From assembly GCA_025736915.1 (NCBI GenBank), contig CP107049.1, forward strand, positions 2,232,001 through 2,296,000: a stretch of DNA of 64,000 bases, written 5' to 3'. This stretch comes from Acinetobacter nosocomialis (GTDB taxonomy: Bacteria > Pseudomonadota > Gammaproteobacteria > Pseudomonadales > Moraxellaceae). The translations under genes and the position numbers were made by a program. Below are positions 37,648 through 47,900 of the stretch, piece after piece. The notes beneath the pieces are model-generated. The model had not been told where the DNA came from, made no database searches, and saw only the letters and a list, made by a program, of their open reading frames with translations. Positions within the stretch are counted from its first letter, which is position 1. Each line of letters starts with the position of its first letter.

Positions 37648-39141
37648 ATGACAACATTAGCGCAATTTGAGCAACTTAAGGCTGCTGGCTACAACACTAT
37701 TCCAGTTTATCGCCAACGCTTGGCAGATACAGAAACCCCATTATCAGTTTTTGCCCGCTTTAAAGACCAAACACAAGCTTACTTATTTGAGTCGGTTGAG
37801 GGTGGAGAGAATTGGGCGCGCTACTCTATGATCGGATTGGGTGAATCGACAGTTTTTTCCTGCAATGCTGGTGTTTTATCTATACAGCATGCTGATGGGT
37901 CAATTACACAACAAGATTGTCTAGATCCGTTCCAATACATTCGTGAATTCCAAAAACAATTTAAAGTACCTCCAGCCGAGCTCTTACCGGATTTGCCAAC
38001 CTTTACTGGCGGATTAGTAGGTTATTTGGGTTATGATGCAGTCCGCTATATCGAGCCACGTTTAAAGAATGTTCCTACAGCCGATCCAATTACGCTTCCA
38101 GATTTGTGGTTGATGCTTTCAAAAACAGTTATCGTTTTTGACAATCTTAAAGATACGTTATTTTTAATTGTTCATGCGGATGCAGAGCAGAGTAATGCCT
38201 ATGCTGATGCACAGCAAAAATTAGATCAATTAGAACAACTGTTGGCTACACCAGTTAGTTTACATGCGAAGCCACATACACCTCCTCATTTTGAATCTAT
38301 TACTGGTAAAGCAAAATTCTTAGAGACAGTAGAAAAAGTTAAAGAATACATCCGTGCTGGTGATGTGATGCAAGTTGTTCCAGGGCAGCGCATGGTTTCT
38401 GATTTTGATGGTGAAGCTTTACAGGTTTACCGTGCATTACGTCATTTAAATCCTTCGCCTTATTTATTCTTGGTACAAGGGCAAACGATTACTGATAAGA
38501 AACCATTTCATATTGTTGGTTCTTCACCAGAAATTTTATCTCGTTTAGAAAATGGCATTGCTACAGTTCGGCCTTTAGCGGGAACCAGACCACGCGGCAA
38601 AACTAAAGAAGAAGATATTGCACTAGAAAAAGATTTGCTTTCTGACGAAAAAGAGATTGCTGAACATTTAATGTTGATTGATCTTGGTCGAAATGATGTG
38701 GGACGCGTATCAAAAATAGGTAAGGTCCAAGTAACGGATCAAATGGTGATTGAGCGCTATTCACATGTCATGCATATTGTTTCAAATGTACAAGGCGAAG
38801 TGCGTGATGATATCGACGCGCTTGACGTGTTTAAAGCGACATTCCCAGCAGGAACGTTATCGGGCGCCCCAAAAATTCGTGCAATGGAAATTATTGATGA
38901 AGTAGAGCCTGTGAAACGAGGTGTCTTTGGTGGAGCAGTGGGATATTTAGGTTGGCATGGTGAAATGGATATGTCGATTGCAATCCGTACTTGCGTTATC
39001 CGTGATAAAAAAGTGTATGTGCAAGCTGGAGCAGGGCTCGTTGCTGACTCAAATCCAGAATCTGAGTGGAATGAAACCCAAATAAAAGCTCGCGCAGTGA
39101 TCAAAGCGGTTGAATTATCATCAAACGGATTGATTTTATGA
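37648..39141 (+). CDS. trpE: Anthranilate synthase component I
   Basis: Converts chorismate to anthranilate using ammonia from the TrpG subunit, the first committed step of tryptophan synthesis. 497 residues. The N-terminal domain contains the tryptophan-feedback LLES-like element (YLFESVEGGENWARYSM). The chorismate-binding domain has AGDVMQVVPGQR, RPLAGTRPRG, DLGRNDVGRV and PAGTLSGAPKIRAME. trpG is not adjacent, since trpE and trpGDC are separate in this group. Confidence 0.96.
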   Translation: MTTLAQFEQLKAAGYNTIPVYRQRLADTETPLSVFARFKDQTQAYLFESVEGGENWARYSMIGLGESTVFSCNAGVLSIQHADGSITQQDCLDPFQYIREFQKQFKVPPAELLPDLPTFTGGLVGYLGYDAVRYIEPRLKNVPTADPITLPDLWLMLSKTVIVFDNLKDTLFLIVHADAEQSNAYADAQQKLDQLEQLLATPVSLHAKPHTPPHFESITGKAKFLETVEKVKEYIRAGDVMQVVPGQRMVSDFDGEALQVYRALRHLNPSPYLFLVQGQTITDKKPFHIVGSSPEILSRLENGIATVRPLAGTRPRGKTKEEDIALEKDLLSDEKEIAEHLMLIDLGRNDVGRVSKIGKVQVTDQMVIERYSHVMHIVSNVQGEVRDDIDALDVFKATFPAGTLSGAPKIRAMEIIDEVEPVKRGVFGGAVGYLGWHGEMDMSIAIRTCVIRDKKVYVQAGAGLVADSNPESEWNETQIKARAVIKAVELSSNGLIL

Positions 39142-39147
39142 GTTTTT

Positions 39148-39171
39148 AGCGGTTTTTTTTAAAAAACCGCT
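39148..39171 (+). terminator. Hairpin after trpE
   Basis: AGCGGTTTTTT / AAAAAACCGCT with a two-base loop, 6 bases after the trpE stop. It has no T run after it, so it is a weak terminator or a stabilising 3' hairpin. Confidence 0.5.
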
Positions 39172-39198
39172 TGCATCGTTTGGAAGTTTTGCTAAACT
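39171..39198 (+). promoter_or_regulatory. Putative promoter of the tRNA-tuf operon
   Basis: TTGCAT at 39171-39176, 16-base spacer, TAAACT at 39193-39198, followed by a G+C-rich stretch as in stringently controlled stable-RNA promoters. It lies ~40 bases before the first tRNA. Confidence 0.5.
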
Positions 39199-39239
39199 GC
39201 ACACCGTTCCGATACGAAACGTACGAAACACTAAGAAAC

Positions 39240-39315
<76 letters not shown>

Positions 39316-39371
39316 TTTTAAAGTGTTAAGTTGAATGAGTAAAGAACAGCACTGTAGATAAGTGCGATATT

Positions 39372-39455
39372 GGTGAGATTCCCGAGCGGCCAAAGGGGGC
39401 AGACTGTAACTCTGTTGCGAAAGCTTCGAAGGTTCGAATCCTTCTCTCACCACCA
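39372..39455 (+). tRNA. tRNA-Tyr (GTA)
   Basis: 84 bases with encoded CCA and a long variable arm, typical of bacterial tRNA-Tyr. Acceptor GGTGAGA / TCTCACC, anticodon loop CTGTAAC with anticodon GTA. Confidence 0.97.
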
Positions 39456-39491
39456 TCCTAAACTTCGAATGAAGTGGTTATTACCAACGTT

Positions 39492-39567
39492 GCGGGAGTA
39501 GCTCAGTTGGTAGAGCGGCAGCCTTCCAAGCTGCATGTCGCGAGTTCGATCCTCGTCTCCCGCTCCA
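39492..39567 (+). tRNA. tRNA-Gly (TCC)
   Basis: 76 bases with encoded CCA. Acceptor GCGGGAG / CTCCCGC, anticodon stem GCAGC / GCTGC, loop CTTCCAA with anticodon TCC. Confidence 0.97.
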
Positions 39568-39580
39568 TCGAAGGATAGTC

Positions 39581-39655
<75 letters not shown>

Positions 39656-39692
39656 GATATTAAAGTTTGAGTGGATTTCCACAAAGTTTTCA

Positions 39693-39718
39693 AAAAGCAG
39701 GCTATATAGTCTGCTTTT
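39693..39718 (+). other. Long hairpin in the tRNA-tuf intergenic leader
   Basis: AAAAGCAG-G-CTATATAG-T-CTGCTTTT forms an almost perfect 26-base palindrome between the last tRNA and tuf. Only four T end it, so it is more likely a processing site or partial terminator than a full stop. It would separate tRNA maturation from tuf mRNA. Confidence 0.5.
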
Positions 39719-39814
39719 CAAGTATTGGGTGTCTGTTTTTTAGGCGATATGTCGATAAGCTGAGTTAGCTCAGTGCCATTTGTAGTTGGTTCGACGTAAA
39801 CGAGGAAGATCATC

Positions 39815-41005
39815 ATGGCTAAAGCCAAGTTTGAACGTAATAAACCACACGTAAACGTGGGTACAATCGGTCACGTTGACCATGGTAAAACAACTTTAAC
39901 TGCTGCGATTGCAACTATTTGTGCAAAAACTTACGGCGGTGAAGCGAAAGATTACTCACAAATCGACTCAGCACCTGAAGAAAAAGCACGTGGTATTACA
40001 ATTAATACTTCACACGTAGAATACGATTCTCCAATTCGTCACTACGCACACGTTGACTGCCCGGGCCACGCCGATTACGTTAAAAACATGATCACTGGTG
40101 CTGCTCAGATGGACGGCGCGATCCTTGTATGTGCTGCGACTGACGGTCCAATGCCACAAACTCGTGAACACATCCTTCTTTCTCGTCAGGTTGGTGTACC
40201 TTACATCATCGTATTCTTAAACAAATGCGACCTTGTTGACGACGAAGAATTACTTGAATTAGTAGAAATGGAAGTTCGTGAACTTCTTTCTACTTACGAC
40301 TTCCCAGGTGATGACACTCCAGTAATCCGCGGTTCAGCTCTTGCTGCTCTTAACGGTGAAGCAGGTCCTTACGGTGAAGAATCAGTTCTTGCTCTTGTAG
40401 CAGCTCTTGACTCTTACATCCCAGAACCAGAACGTGCTATCGACAAAGCATTCTTAATGCCAATCGAAGACGTATTCTCAATCTCAGGTCGTGGTACAGT
40501 AGTAACAGGCCGTGTAGAATCTGGTATCGTTAAAGTTGGTGAAGAAGTAGAGATCGTTGGTATTAAAGATACAGTTAAAACAACTGTAACTGGCGTAGAA
40601 ATGTTCCGTAAACTTCTTGACGAAGGCCGTGCAGGCGAGAACTGTGGTGTATTACTTCGTGGTACTAAGCGTGAAGACGTACAACGTGGTCAAGTACTTG
40701 CTAAACCAGGTACAATCAAGCCGCACACTAAATTCGACGCAGAAGTATACGTACTTTCTAAAGAAGAAGGTGGTCGTCACACTCCATTCTTAAATGGTTA
40801 CCGTCCACAGTTCTATTTCCGTACAACTGACGTAACTGGTGCGATCCAGTTGAAAGAAGGCGTTGAAATGGTAATGCCAGGTGACAACGTTGAAATGTCA
40901 GTAGAATTAATCCACCCAATCGCAATGGACCCAGGTCTACGTTTTGCGATCCGTGAAGGTGGTCGTACTGTAGGTGCTGGTGTTGTTGCGAAAGTAACTG
41001 CATAA
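39815..41005 (+). CDS. tuf: Translation elongation factor Tu
   Basis: GTPase that brings aminoacyl-tRNA to the ribosome, 396 residues. G1 [10 protein letters not shown], the switch I region [13 protein letters not shown]3 [12 protein letters not shown] and G4 NKCD are intact, and domains 2 and 3 follow (from about 205 and 300). Codon use is strongly biased, as in highly expressed genes. It is the tufB-position copy, behind the four tRNAs and ahead of tRNA-Trp and secE. A second tuf copy is expected elsewhere. Confidence 0.99.
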   Translation: MAKAKFERNKPHVNVGTIGHVDHGKTTLTAAIATICAKTYGGEAKDYSQIDSAPEEKARGITINTSHVEYDSPIRHYAHVDCPGHADYVKNMITGAAQMDGAILVCAATDGPMPQTREHILLSRQVGVPYIIVFLNKCDLVDDEELLELVEMEVRELLSTYDFPGDDTPVIRGSALAALNGEAGPYGEESVLALVAALDSYIPEPERAIDKAFLMPIEDVFSISGRGTVVTGRVESGIVKVGEEVEIVGIKDTVKTTVTGVEMFRKLLDEGRAGENCGVLLRGTKREDVQRGQVLAKPGTIKPHTKFDAEVYVLSKEEGGRHTPFLNGYRPQFYFRTTDVTGAIQLKEGVEMVMPGDNVEMSVELIHPIAMDPGLRFAIREGGRTVGAGVVAKVTA

Positions 41006-41065
41006 GCATAATATAGTGACGAATTACGTCTCAAGTTGAGAGCTTTGGCTCTCAACTTGCTTTAT

Positions 41066-41141
41066 AGGTCAGTAGTTCAATTGGTAGAGCGTCGGTCTCC
41101 AAAACCGAATGTTGGGGGTTCGAGTCCCTCCTGACCTGCCA
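41066..41141 (+). tRNA. tRNA-Trp (CCA)
   Basis: 76 bases with encoded CCA tail. Acceptor AGGTCAG / CTGACCT, anticodon loop CTCCAAA with anticodon CCA, T-arm GGTTCGAGTCC. It sits between tuf and secE, as in many gamma-proteobacteria. Confidence 0.97.
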
Positions 41142-41216
41142 TATTTTGAAATAAAAAGCTTGATGCTGGCTTAGTTGTTCATATAATAAGTCGCGAGTTC
41201 TACGACGAGTACAAAA

Positions 41217-41657
41217 ATGTCGAATGATAAATCGCGTGACGCATTGAGCGACGCGCCAATTCCTCAAAGAAATAATTCTGCTGAAGTTGTTCGTACTGGT
41301 TCGCCTTTAGATATTGTTCTATGGGTGATAGCAATTGCATTATTGCTCTCAGCTACCATGGTGAATCAGCATTTACCAGCGTATTGGGCCCCTGCAAATA
41401 ATGTATGGGTGCGCGTTGGGGTAATTTTTGCTTGTATCGTTGTGGCTTTAGGTTTATTATACGCCACCCATCAAGGTAAAGGCTTCGTTCGTTTGCTGAA
41501 AGATGCACGAGTCGAATTGCGTCGAGTAACTTGGCCAACAAAACAAGAAACAGTCACTACATCGTGGCAGGTTCTATTGGTTGTAGTTGTTGCATCGTTA
41601 GTATTATGGTGCTTTGACTATGGTTTGGGTTGGTTAATTAAGTTGATTATCGGGTAA
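41217..41657 (+). CDS. secE: Preprotein translocase subunit SecE
   Basis: Essential SecYEG subunit of 146 residues. A polar N-terminus is followed by two membrane helices (~30-48 and ~59-82), the conserved amphipathic segment with VELRRVTWPTKQETV (~98-112), and the third helix (~113-143). This is the three-helix enterobacterial layout. nusG follows after 7 bases and is co-transcribed. Confidence 0.95.
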   Translation: MSNDKSRDALSDAPIPQRNNSAEVVRTGSPLDIVLWVIAIALLLSATMVNQHLPAYWAPANNVWVRVGVIFACIVVALGLLYATHQGKGFVRLLKDARVELRRVTWPTKQETVTTSWQVLLVVVVASLVLWCFDYGLGWLIKLIIG

Positions 41658-41664
41658 AAGAGCT

Positions 41665-42198
41665 ATGAAACGTTGGTACATTATTCATGCCTACTCTGGT
41701 TATGAAAAACAAGTGATGCGTTCACTTACAGAACGAATCCAGCGTAGCGCTGTTGCCGATAGCTTTGGTGATGTCCTGGTTCCTACCGAAGAAGTGGTAG
41801 AAATGAAGGATGGTAAGAAACGTAAATCTGAGCGTAAATTCTTTCCTGGCTATGTGTTAGTTGAAATGGAAATGAATGATGATACTTGGCACATTGTTAA
41901 AGAATGTCCAAAAGTATTAGGTTTTATCGGTGGTACACCTGAAAAACCAGCGCCAATCACTCAACGTGAAGCAGATGCGATTCTTGCGCGTGTACGTAAT
42001 ACTGGTGAAGCTCCACGTCCTAAGACGATGTTTGAACCAGGTGAAGAATTACTCGTTATTGACGGTCCATTCACAGACTTTAAAGGTGTGGTGGAAGAGG
42101 TTCAATACGACAAGTCACGTTTAACGTTGACGATTAACGTGTTTAATCGACCAACTCAGGTTGAACTCGAATTTCGCCAAGTCGAAAAAACGATTTAA
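41665..42198 (+). CDS. nusG: Transcription termination/antitermination protein NusG
   Basis: A 177-residue factor that binds RNA polymerase and couples it to Rho or the ribosome. The NGN domain begins KRWYIIHAYSGYEKQV and contains FFPGYVLVEMEM. The C-terminal KOW domain (~125-177) has VIDGPFTDFKGVVEEVQ. It is downstream of secE and followed by a hairpin before rplK. Confidence 0.97.
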   Translation: MKRWYIIHAYSGYEKQVMRSLTERIQRSAVADSFGDVLVPTEEVVEMKDGKKRKSERKFFPGYVLVEMEMNDDTWHIVKECPKVLGFIGGTPEKPAPITQREADAILARVRNTGEAPRPKTMFEPGEELLVIDGPFTDFKGVVEEVQYDKSRLTLTINVFNRPTQVELEFRQVEKTI

Positions 42199-42216
42199 TC
42201 TTAATTGGTTGAAAAG

Positions 42217-42234
42217 CGCCCGATTTTATCGGGC
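42217..42234 (+). terminator. Hairpin after nusG
   Basis: GCCCGAT-TTT-ATCGGGC, 20 bases after the nusG stop and followed by ATTGTTGTTG rather than a clean T run. It is probably a weak terminator or 3' stabiliser. Confidence 0.55.
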
Positions 42235-42261
42235 ATTGTTGTTGTAACAGTATTGTTACGT

Positions 42262-42307
42262 AGAAATTGGGGAGCCTAACGGCGCCTGTACCCAGAGGTA
42301 TTTTAAA
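42262..42307 (+). promoter_or_regulatory. Candidate L1-binding leader of the rplK-rplA operon
   Basis: The leader can fold GGGG (42269) with the CCC at 42291, an inner GCC-TAAC-GGC hairpin, and an asymmetric GCCTGTA loop. This helix-loop-helix form mimics the L1 target on 23S rRNA. L1 repression of the L11 operon is established in E. coli; here it is inferred from structure and position. Confidence 0.5.
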
Positions 42308-42736
42308 ATGGCTAAGAAGATTGACGGCTATATCAAGCTGCAAGTTCCAGCTGGTAAAGCAAATCCATCTCCACCAATTGGTCCTGCACTAGGTCAACGT
42401 GGTGTAAACATCATGGCATTCTGTAAAGAATTCAATGCTGCTACACAAAAAGTTGAACCAGGTCTTCCAATTCCTGTAGTGATTACTGTGTACAACGACA
42501 AGTCGTTCACATTCATCATGAAAACTCCTCCAGCTTCTATTCTTCTTAAGAAAGCTGCTGGTATCCAAAAGGGTTCATCTGTACCTAACAAAACTAAAGT
42601 TGGTAAGTTGACTCGTGCTCAATTAGAAGAAATCGCGACTACTAAAGAACCAGACTTAACTGGTGCTGATTTAGACGCGCGTGTTCGTACCATCGCTGGT
42701 TCTGCACGTTCTATGGGCTTGGAAGTGGAGCTATAA
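42308..42736 (+). CDS. rplK: 50S ribosomal protein L11
   Basis: A 142-residue GTPase-centre protein that starts [16 protein letters not shown]. It has the conserved [15 protein letters not shown] and the C-terminal 23S-binding domain ([15 protein letters not shown]). Full length. rplA follows after 3 bases, and L1 probably represses both. Confidence 0.98.
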   Translation: MAKKIDGYIKLQVPAGKANPSPPIGPALGQRGVNIMAFCKEFNAATQKVEPGLPIPVVITVYNDKSFTFIMKTPPASILLKKAAGIQKGSSVPNKTKVGKLTRAQLEEIATTKEPDLTGADLDARVRTIAGSARSMGLEVEL

Positions 42737-42739
42737 GAC

Positions 42740-43435
42740 ATGGCAAAGTTAACTAAACGTCAAAAAGCCATTGCTGCTGCTGTAGAAGCAAACAAAGTTT
42801 ACACTTTGGAAGAAGCAGTACAGGTTCTTAACAGCTTACCTGCGGCAAAGTTCAAAGAATCTTTAGACATCTCTGTAAACCTTGGCGTAGATCCACGTAA
42901 ATCTGATCAGGTTGTTCGTGGTGCTACTACATTACCTGCAGGTACTGGTAAAACTGTACGTGTAGCTGTATTTGCTCAAGGCGCTCAAGCAGAAGCTGCT
43001 AAAGAAGCTGGTGCTGATGTTGTAGGTTTTGATGACCTTGCTGAAAGCATTCAAGGTGGAAACCTTGACTTTGATGTTGTAATCGCTGCTCCAGACGCTA
43101 TGCGTGTTGTTGGTAAGCTCGGTACAATTCTTGGTCCACGTGGTTTAATGCCAAACCCTAAAGTAGGTACTGTAACTCCTGATGTTGCGAATGCTGTTAA
43201 AAACGCAAAATCTGGTCAGGCTCGTTACCGTGTAGACAAAGCGGGTATTATTCACGCTGCGATTGGTCAAGTTGGCTTTGATGCTGCTGCAATCCGTCAA
43301 AACGTTGAAACTTTAGTTGCTGACTTGAAAAAGTTAAAACCTGCAACTTCTAAAGGCGTATACATCAAAAAGATCACTTTGAGCTCAACTATGGGTCCTG
43401 GTCTTACTGTTGATGTAAACAACGTTTCTAACTAA
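42740..43435 (+). CDS. rplA: 50S ribosomal protein L1
   Basis: A 231-residue L1-stalk protein and likely translational repressor of its own operon. Conserved segments are [16 protein letters not shown], the signature [17 protein letters not shown] and [14 protein letters not shown]. Full length, next to rplK. Confidence 0.98.
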   Translation: MAKLTKRQKAIAAAVEANKVYTLEEAVQVLNSLPAAKFKESLDISVNLGVDPRKSDQVVRGATTLPAGTGKTVRVAVFAQGAQAEAAKEAGADVVGFDDLAESIQGGNLDFDVVIAAPDAMRVVGKLGTILGPRGLMPNPKVGTVTPDVANAVKNAKSGQARYRVDKAGIIHAAIGQVGFDAAAIRQNVETLVADLKKLKPATSKGVYIKKITLSSTMGPGLTVDVNNVSN

Positions 43436-43484
43436 GTTTTAACTTAGTTCTGTACAGAATTTTAAAGTCCTGATTGAGTAGGTA

Positions 43485-43514
43485 GCAAAAATAGAAATAA
43501 GTTTCTATTTTTGC
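43485..43514 (+). terminator. Hairpin after rplA
   Basis: GCAAAAATAGAAA / TTTCTATTTTTGC forms a 13-base perfect stem with loop TAAG, ~50 bases after rplA. The Ts are inside the stem, so read-through to rplJ is likely; it may partly terminate or be an RNase III site. Confidence 0.6.
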
Positions 43515-43536
43515 GCAGTTAAAACAATACTTTGAC

Positions 43537-43753
43537 TCTTGCTTATCAGGCGGACTTTGAATTGATGAATGAGAATTTATCAGCGTCAAAGACCTCAGGC
43601 GAGAAGCCGTTATTTTCGAATAGCGACTTTTCTTAATAACCCAGCCTGCGTAGACGCGGTGGTGTGATTTGTTCCTCCTCCGCGTGTAAGTCGAAAGGCT
43701 TACGAATTGGGAGTGTGCCCATTGGGTGCATAAATCACCTTAGGAGGTTTTAC
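43537..43753 (+). promoter_or_regulatory. L10 leader upstream of rplJL
   Basis: The ~200-base untranslated region before rplJ is rich in paired segments, including GTAAGTC-GAAA-GGCTTAC, and ends in AGGAGGT just before the start. Its position and size match the ribosomal L10 leader, through which the L10-L7/L12 complex represses rplJL translation. I did not fold it fully. Confidence 0.65.
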
Positions 43754-43754
43754 A

Positions 43755-44261
43755 ATGGCTCTTCTTATCGAAGACAAAAAACAGATCGTTTCAGAAGTAA
43801 GTGAAGTTGCTTCTAAAGCGTTTGCAGCCGTTGTTGCTGACTATCAAGGTTTAAGCGTAGAGCAATTAACAACACTTCGTGTTGAAGCTCGTAAGTTAGG
43901 TGTAACTACACGTATCGTACGTAACACTTTGGCTAAGCGCGCATTCCAAGGTACTCAATTTGATATCTTGAACGACAACCTTGTTGGTCCAACAATTCTA
44001 GGTTTTTCAACTTCTGAAGATGACATGGGTGCAGCTGCACGCTTGTTTGAAGAATTTGCAAAAACTAACAAAGCATTTGAGTTAAAAGCTGCTGCATTTG
44101 ACGGCAAAGTTTATCAAGGTGCTGATGTTAGCGTTATTGCTAATCTTCCAAACCAAGAGAAAGCGCTTACTATGCTTGCCTCTGTTCTTCAAGCTCCTAT
44201 TTCGAAATTGGGTCGCCTCATTACAGCGCTCAAAGAGAAAAACGAGTCAGAAGCTGCTTAA
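43755..44261 (+). CDS. rplJ: 50S ribosomal protein L10
   Basis: A 168-residue base of the L7/L12 stalk. It starts MALLIEDKKQIVSEVSEVA, has ADYQGLSVEQLTTLR and RNTLAKRAFQGT, and ends in the helix that carries L12 dimers. AGGAGG lies upstream. rplL follows after 42 bases. Confidence 0.98.
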   Translation: MALLIEDKKQIVSEVSEVASKAFAAVVADYQGLSVEQLTTLRVEARKLGVTTRIVRNTLAKRAFQGTQFDILNDNLVGPTILGFSTSEDDMGAAARLFEEFAKTNKAFELKAAAFDGKVYQGADVSVIANLPNQEKALTMLASVLQAPISKLGRLITALKEKNESEAA

Positions 44262-44303
44262 TCAATTTTACACACCATTCAATATCCATTTGGAGTTATT
44301 CTC

Positions 44304-44675
44304 ATGGCTTTAACTAACGAAGAAATCTTAAACGCAGTTGCTGAAAAAACTGTTCTTGAACTTGTTGAATTAATTTCTGCTTTCGAAGAGAAATTCAACG
44401 TTTCAGCTGCAGCTGTTGCTGTTGCTGCTCCAGCTGGTGGCGCTGCTGCTGCTGCTGAAGAACAAACTGAATTCAACGTTGAGTTGACTTCTTTCGGTGC
44501 TAACAAAGTAGCTGTAATTAAAGCAGTTCGTGAAGCAACTGGCCTTGGTCTTAAAGAAGCTAAAGACCTAGTTGAAGGTGCTCCTCAAGTTCTTAAAGAA
44601 GGCGTTTCTAAAGAAGAAGGCGAAGAACTTAAGAAGAAACTTGAAGAAGCTGGTGCTACAGTTACACTTAAGTAA
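44304..44675 (+). CDS. rplL: 50S ribosomal protein L7/L12
   Basis: A 123-residue stalk protein present in several copies per ribosome. The N-terminal dimerisation domain is followed by an Ala/Gly-rich hinge (~34-52) and the C-terminal factor-binding domain EKTEFNV-like EQTEFNVEL to VTLK, with [17 protein letters not shown]. Strong codon bias. An attenuator hairpin follows before rpoB. Confidence 0.98.
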   Translation: MALTNEEILNAVAEKTVLELVELISAFEEKFNVSAAAVAVAAPAGGAAAAAEEQTEFNVELTSFGANKVAVIKAVREATGLGLKEAKDLVEGAPQVLKEGVSKEEGEELKKKLEEAGATVTLK

Positions 44676-44683
44676 TTGTAAAA

Positions 44684-44745
44684 GGAGTCGGTTTTTAAAT
44701 CGGCTCCATAAAATGGCTGATGGCTCTTGGGTCATCAGCCTTTTT
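44684..44745 (+). terminator. Attenuator/processing hairpins between rplL and rpoB
   Basis: Two hairpins follow rplL: GGAGTCG / CGGCTCC (44684-44707), then GGCTGATG / CATCAGCC with five T (44715-44745). The second is a proper terminator. In E. coli partial termination here lowers rpoBC relative to rplJL. The remaining 44746-44979 is AT-rich leader; I recognise nothing else in it. Confidence 0.8.
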
Positions 44746-44979
44746 GCGTTACAATAATCGGCTCGATTTTTGTTAGTTTTGTTTGATTTTTAGAAAAATC
44801 TAAATAAAACAAGAAATTTCAAATGTTTACCAATATTTTTCATTTTTAAAAATATTGTTAAGCGTTTTTATACCACTAAAAATTGCAGCATTTGTAAACA
44901 GTGGTGGCCATATCGGCCTGCGTAATTCCTTCTGAGCCCGTTCTGCAGGCGGGCTTAGTTTACTTTCCGAGGACTCCAG

Positions 44980-47900
44980 ATGGCATACTCATATACCGAA
45001 AAGAAACGGATCCGTAAGAATTTTGGTAAATTGCCCCAAGTAATGGATGCACCGTACTTATTATCGATCCAGGTCGATTCGTACAGAACATTCTTGCAAG
45101 ATGGCAAAACTCCAAAAAACCGCGAAGATATCGGTCTCCAAGCCGCATTTCGTTCAGTTTTTCCTATCGAAAGTTATTCTGGCAATGCTGCTTTAGAATT
45201 TGTTGAGTATAGCCTTGGTAAACCTGAGTTCGATGTACGCGAATGTATTCTTCGTGGTTCGACTTATGCGGCACCAATGCGCGTTAAAATTCGTTTGATT
45301 ATTAAAGATCGCGAAACTAAATCAATTAAAGACGTACGTGAACAAGAAGTCTATATGGGTGAAATCCCACTGATGACTGAAAATGGTACCTTTGTTATCA
45401 ATGGTACTGAGCGTGTAATCGTATCTCAATTACACCGTTCACCAGGCGTGTTCTTTGACCATGACAAAGGTAAGACTCACTCAAGTGGTAAAGTGTTGTA
45501 TTCAGCACGTATCATTCCTTACCGTGGTTCATGGTTAGACTTTGAATTTGATGCAAAAGACCTTGTTTACGTACGTATTGACCGTCGTCGTAAATTACTT
45601 GCTACTGTTGTGTTACGTGCACTAGGTTATAACAATGAACAAATCTTGAATTTGTTCTACGAAAAAGTACCTGTGTATCTTGACATGGGCAGTTATCAAA
45701 TTGACCTTGTTCCTGAGCGCTTACGTGGTGAAATGGCTCAATTTGATATTGCTGACAATGAAGGTAAAGTCATTGTTGAGCAAGGTAAACGTATTAATGC
45801 GCGTCACGTACGTCAAATGGAAGCTGCAGGTTTAACTAAACTTTCAGTTCCTGACGAATACTTATATGAGCGTATTACTGCTGAAGACATTACTTTACGT
45901 GATGGTGAAGTGATTGCTGCGAATACGTTGTTAAGCCATGAAGTAATGGTGAAGTTGGCAGAAGGCGGTGTTAAGCAATTTAACATCCTGTTCACGAACG
46001 ACATCGACCGTGGTTCTTTTGTTGCTGATACATTACGTGCAGACACAACAGCGGGACGTGAAGAAGCATTAGTAGAAATCTACAAAGTAATGCGTCCGGG
46101 CGAGCCGCCAACAAAAGAAGCTGCTGAAAACTTGTTCAATAACTTGTTCTTCTCTTCTGAGCGTTATGACTTATCTCCAGTAGGTCGTATGAAGTTCAAC
46201 CGTCGTTTAGGTCGTCCTTACGAAGTTGGTACTGACCAGAAGTCACGTGAAGTTGAAGGCATTTTATCGCACGAAGATATTATCGATGTATTACGTACAT
46301 TGGTTGAAATCCGTAACGGTAAAGGTGAAGTGGACGATATCGACCACTTGGGTAACCGTCGTGTACGTTCTGTTGGTGAAATGACAGAGAACCAATTCCG
46401 TGTTGGTTTGGTTCGTGTTGAGCGTGCTGTTAAAGAACGTTTAAGCCAAGCGGAAACAGATAACTTGTCTCCACAAGACTTGATTAACGCTAAACCAGTT
46501 GCTGCTGCAATCAAAGAATTCTTTGGTTCAAGCCAGTTATCTCAGTTCATGGACCAAAACAACCCATTATCTGAGATTACGCATAAGCGTCGTGTATCTG
46601 CGCTTGGTCCTGGTGGTTTAACGCGTGAGCGTGCAGGCTTCGAAGTACGTGACGTACATCAAACTCACTATGGCCGTGTTTGTCCAATTGAAACTCCTGA
46701 AGGTCCAAACATTGGTTTGATCAACTCGCTTTCTGTATATGCAAAAGCGAATGACTTCGGTTTCTTGGAAACACCATACCGTAGAGTAGTAGATGGTCGT
46801 GTAACTGATGCAGTTGAATATTTATCTGCTATTGAAGAAGTAGGTACTGTTATTGCACAGGCCGACTCTGCTGTAGATAAAGATGGCAACTTAACAGAAG
46901 AATTCGTTTCTGTTCGTCACCAAGGTGAATTCGTACGTATGCCACCTGAAAAAGTGACGCATATGGACGTTTCTGCACAACAGGTTGTATCTGTTGCTGC
47001 ATCACTTATTCCATTCCTTGAACACGATGACGCGAACCGTGCATTGATGGGTTCGAACATGCAACGTCAGGCTGTTCCTACTTTACGTGCTGACAAGCCA
47101 CTTGTCGGTACAGGTATGGAAGCGAACGTAGCACGTGACTCAGGTGTGTGTGTAATCGCAAACCGTGGTGGTGCAATTGAATATGTAGATGCTTCTCGTA
47201 TCGTTATTCGTGTAAACGAAGATGAAATGGTTGCAGGTGAGGCAGGTGTAGATATCTATAACCTCATTAAATATACACGTTCGAACCAAAATACTTGTAT
47301 TAACCAAAATGTTATCGTGAATTTGGGCGACAAAGTTGCTCGTGGTGACATCTTGGCAGACGGTCCATCAACAGACATGGGTGAACTTGCGCTTGGTCAA
47401 AACATGCGTGTAGCGTTCATGACATGGAATGGTTATAACTACGAAGACTCGATCTTGTTATCTGAGCGTGTTCTTCAAGAAGACCGTTTAACTTCTATTC
47501 ATATTCAAGAATTGTCATGTGTAGCACGTGATACTAAGTTAGGTGCAGAAGAAATTACTGCCGATATTCCTAACGTAGGTGAAGCTGCGCTTTCTAAACT
47601 TGATGAATCAGGTATCGTTTATATCGGTGCTGAAGTTACTGCTGGTGACATCTTAGTTGGTAAAGTAACGCCTAAAGGTGAAACTCAGTTAACTCCTGAA
47701 GAAAAATTGCTTCGCGCAATCTTTGGTGAAAAAGCTGCTGACGTTAAAGATTCATCTTTACGTGTTCCATCTGGTACTAAAGGTACTGTTATCGACGTTC
47801 AAGTCTTCACTCGTGATGGCTTAGAGAAAGATGACCGTGCATTAGCGATTGAAAAAGCACAGCTTGATTCTTACCGTAAAGACTTGAAAGAAGAATACAA

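Noticed and set aside
41052..41267. 71-codon frame antisense to tRNA-Trp
   Set aside because: Same reason: an artefact of tRNA sequence.
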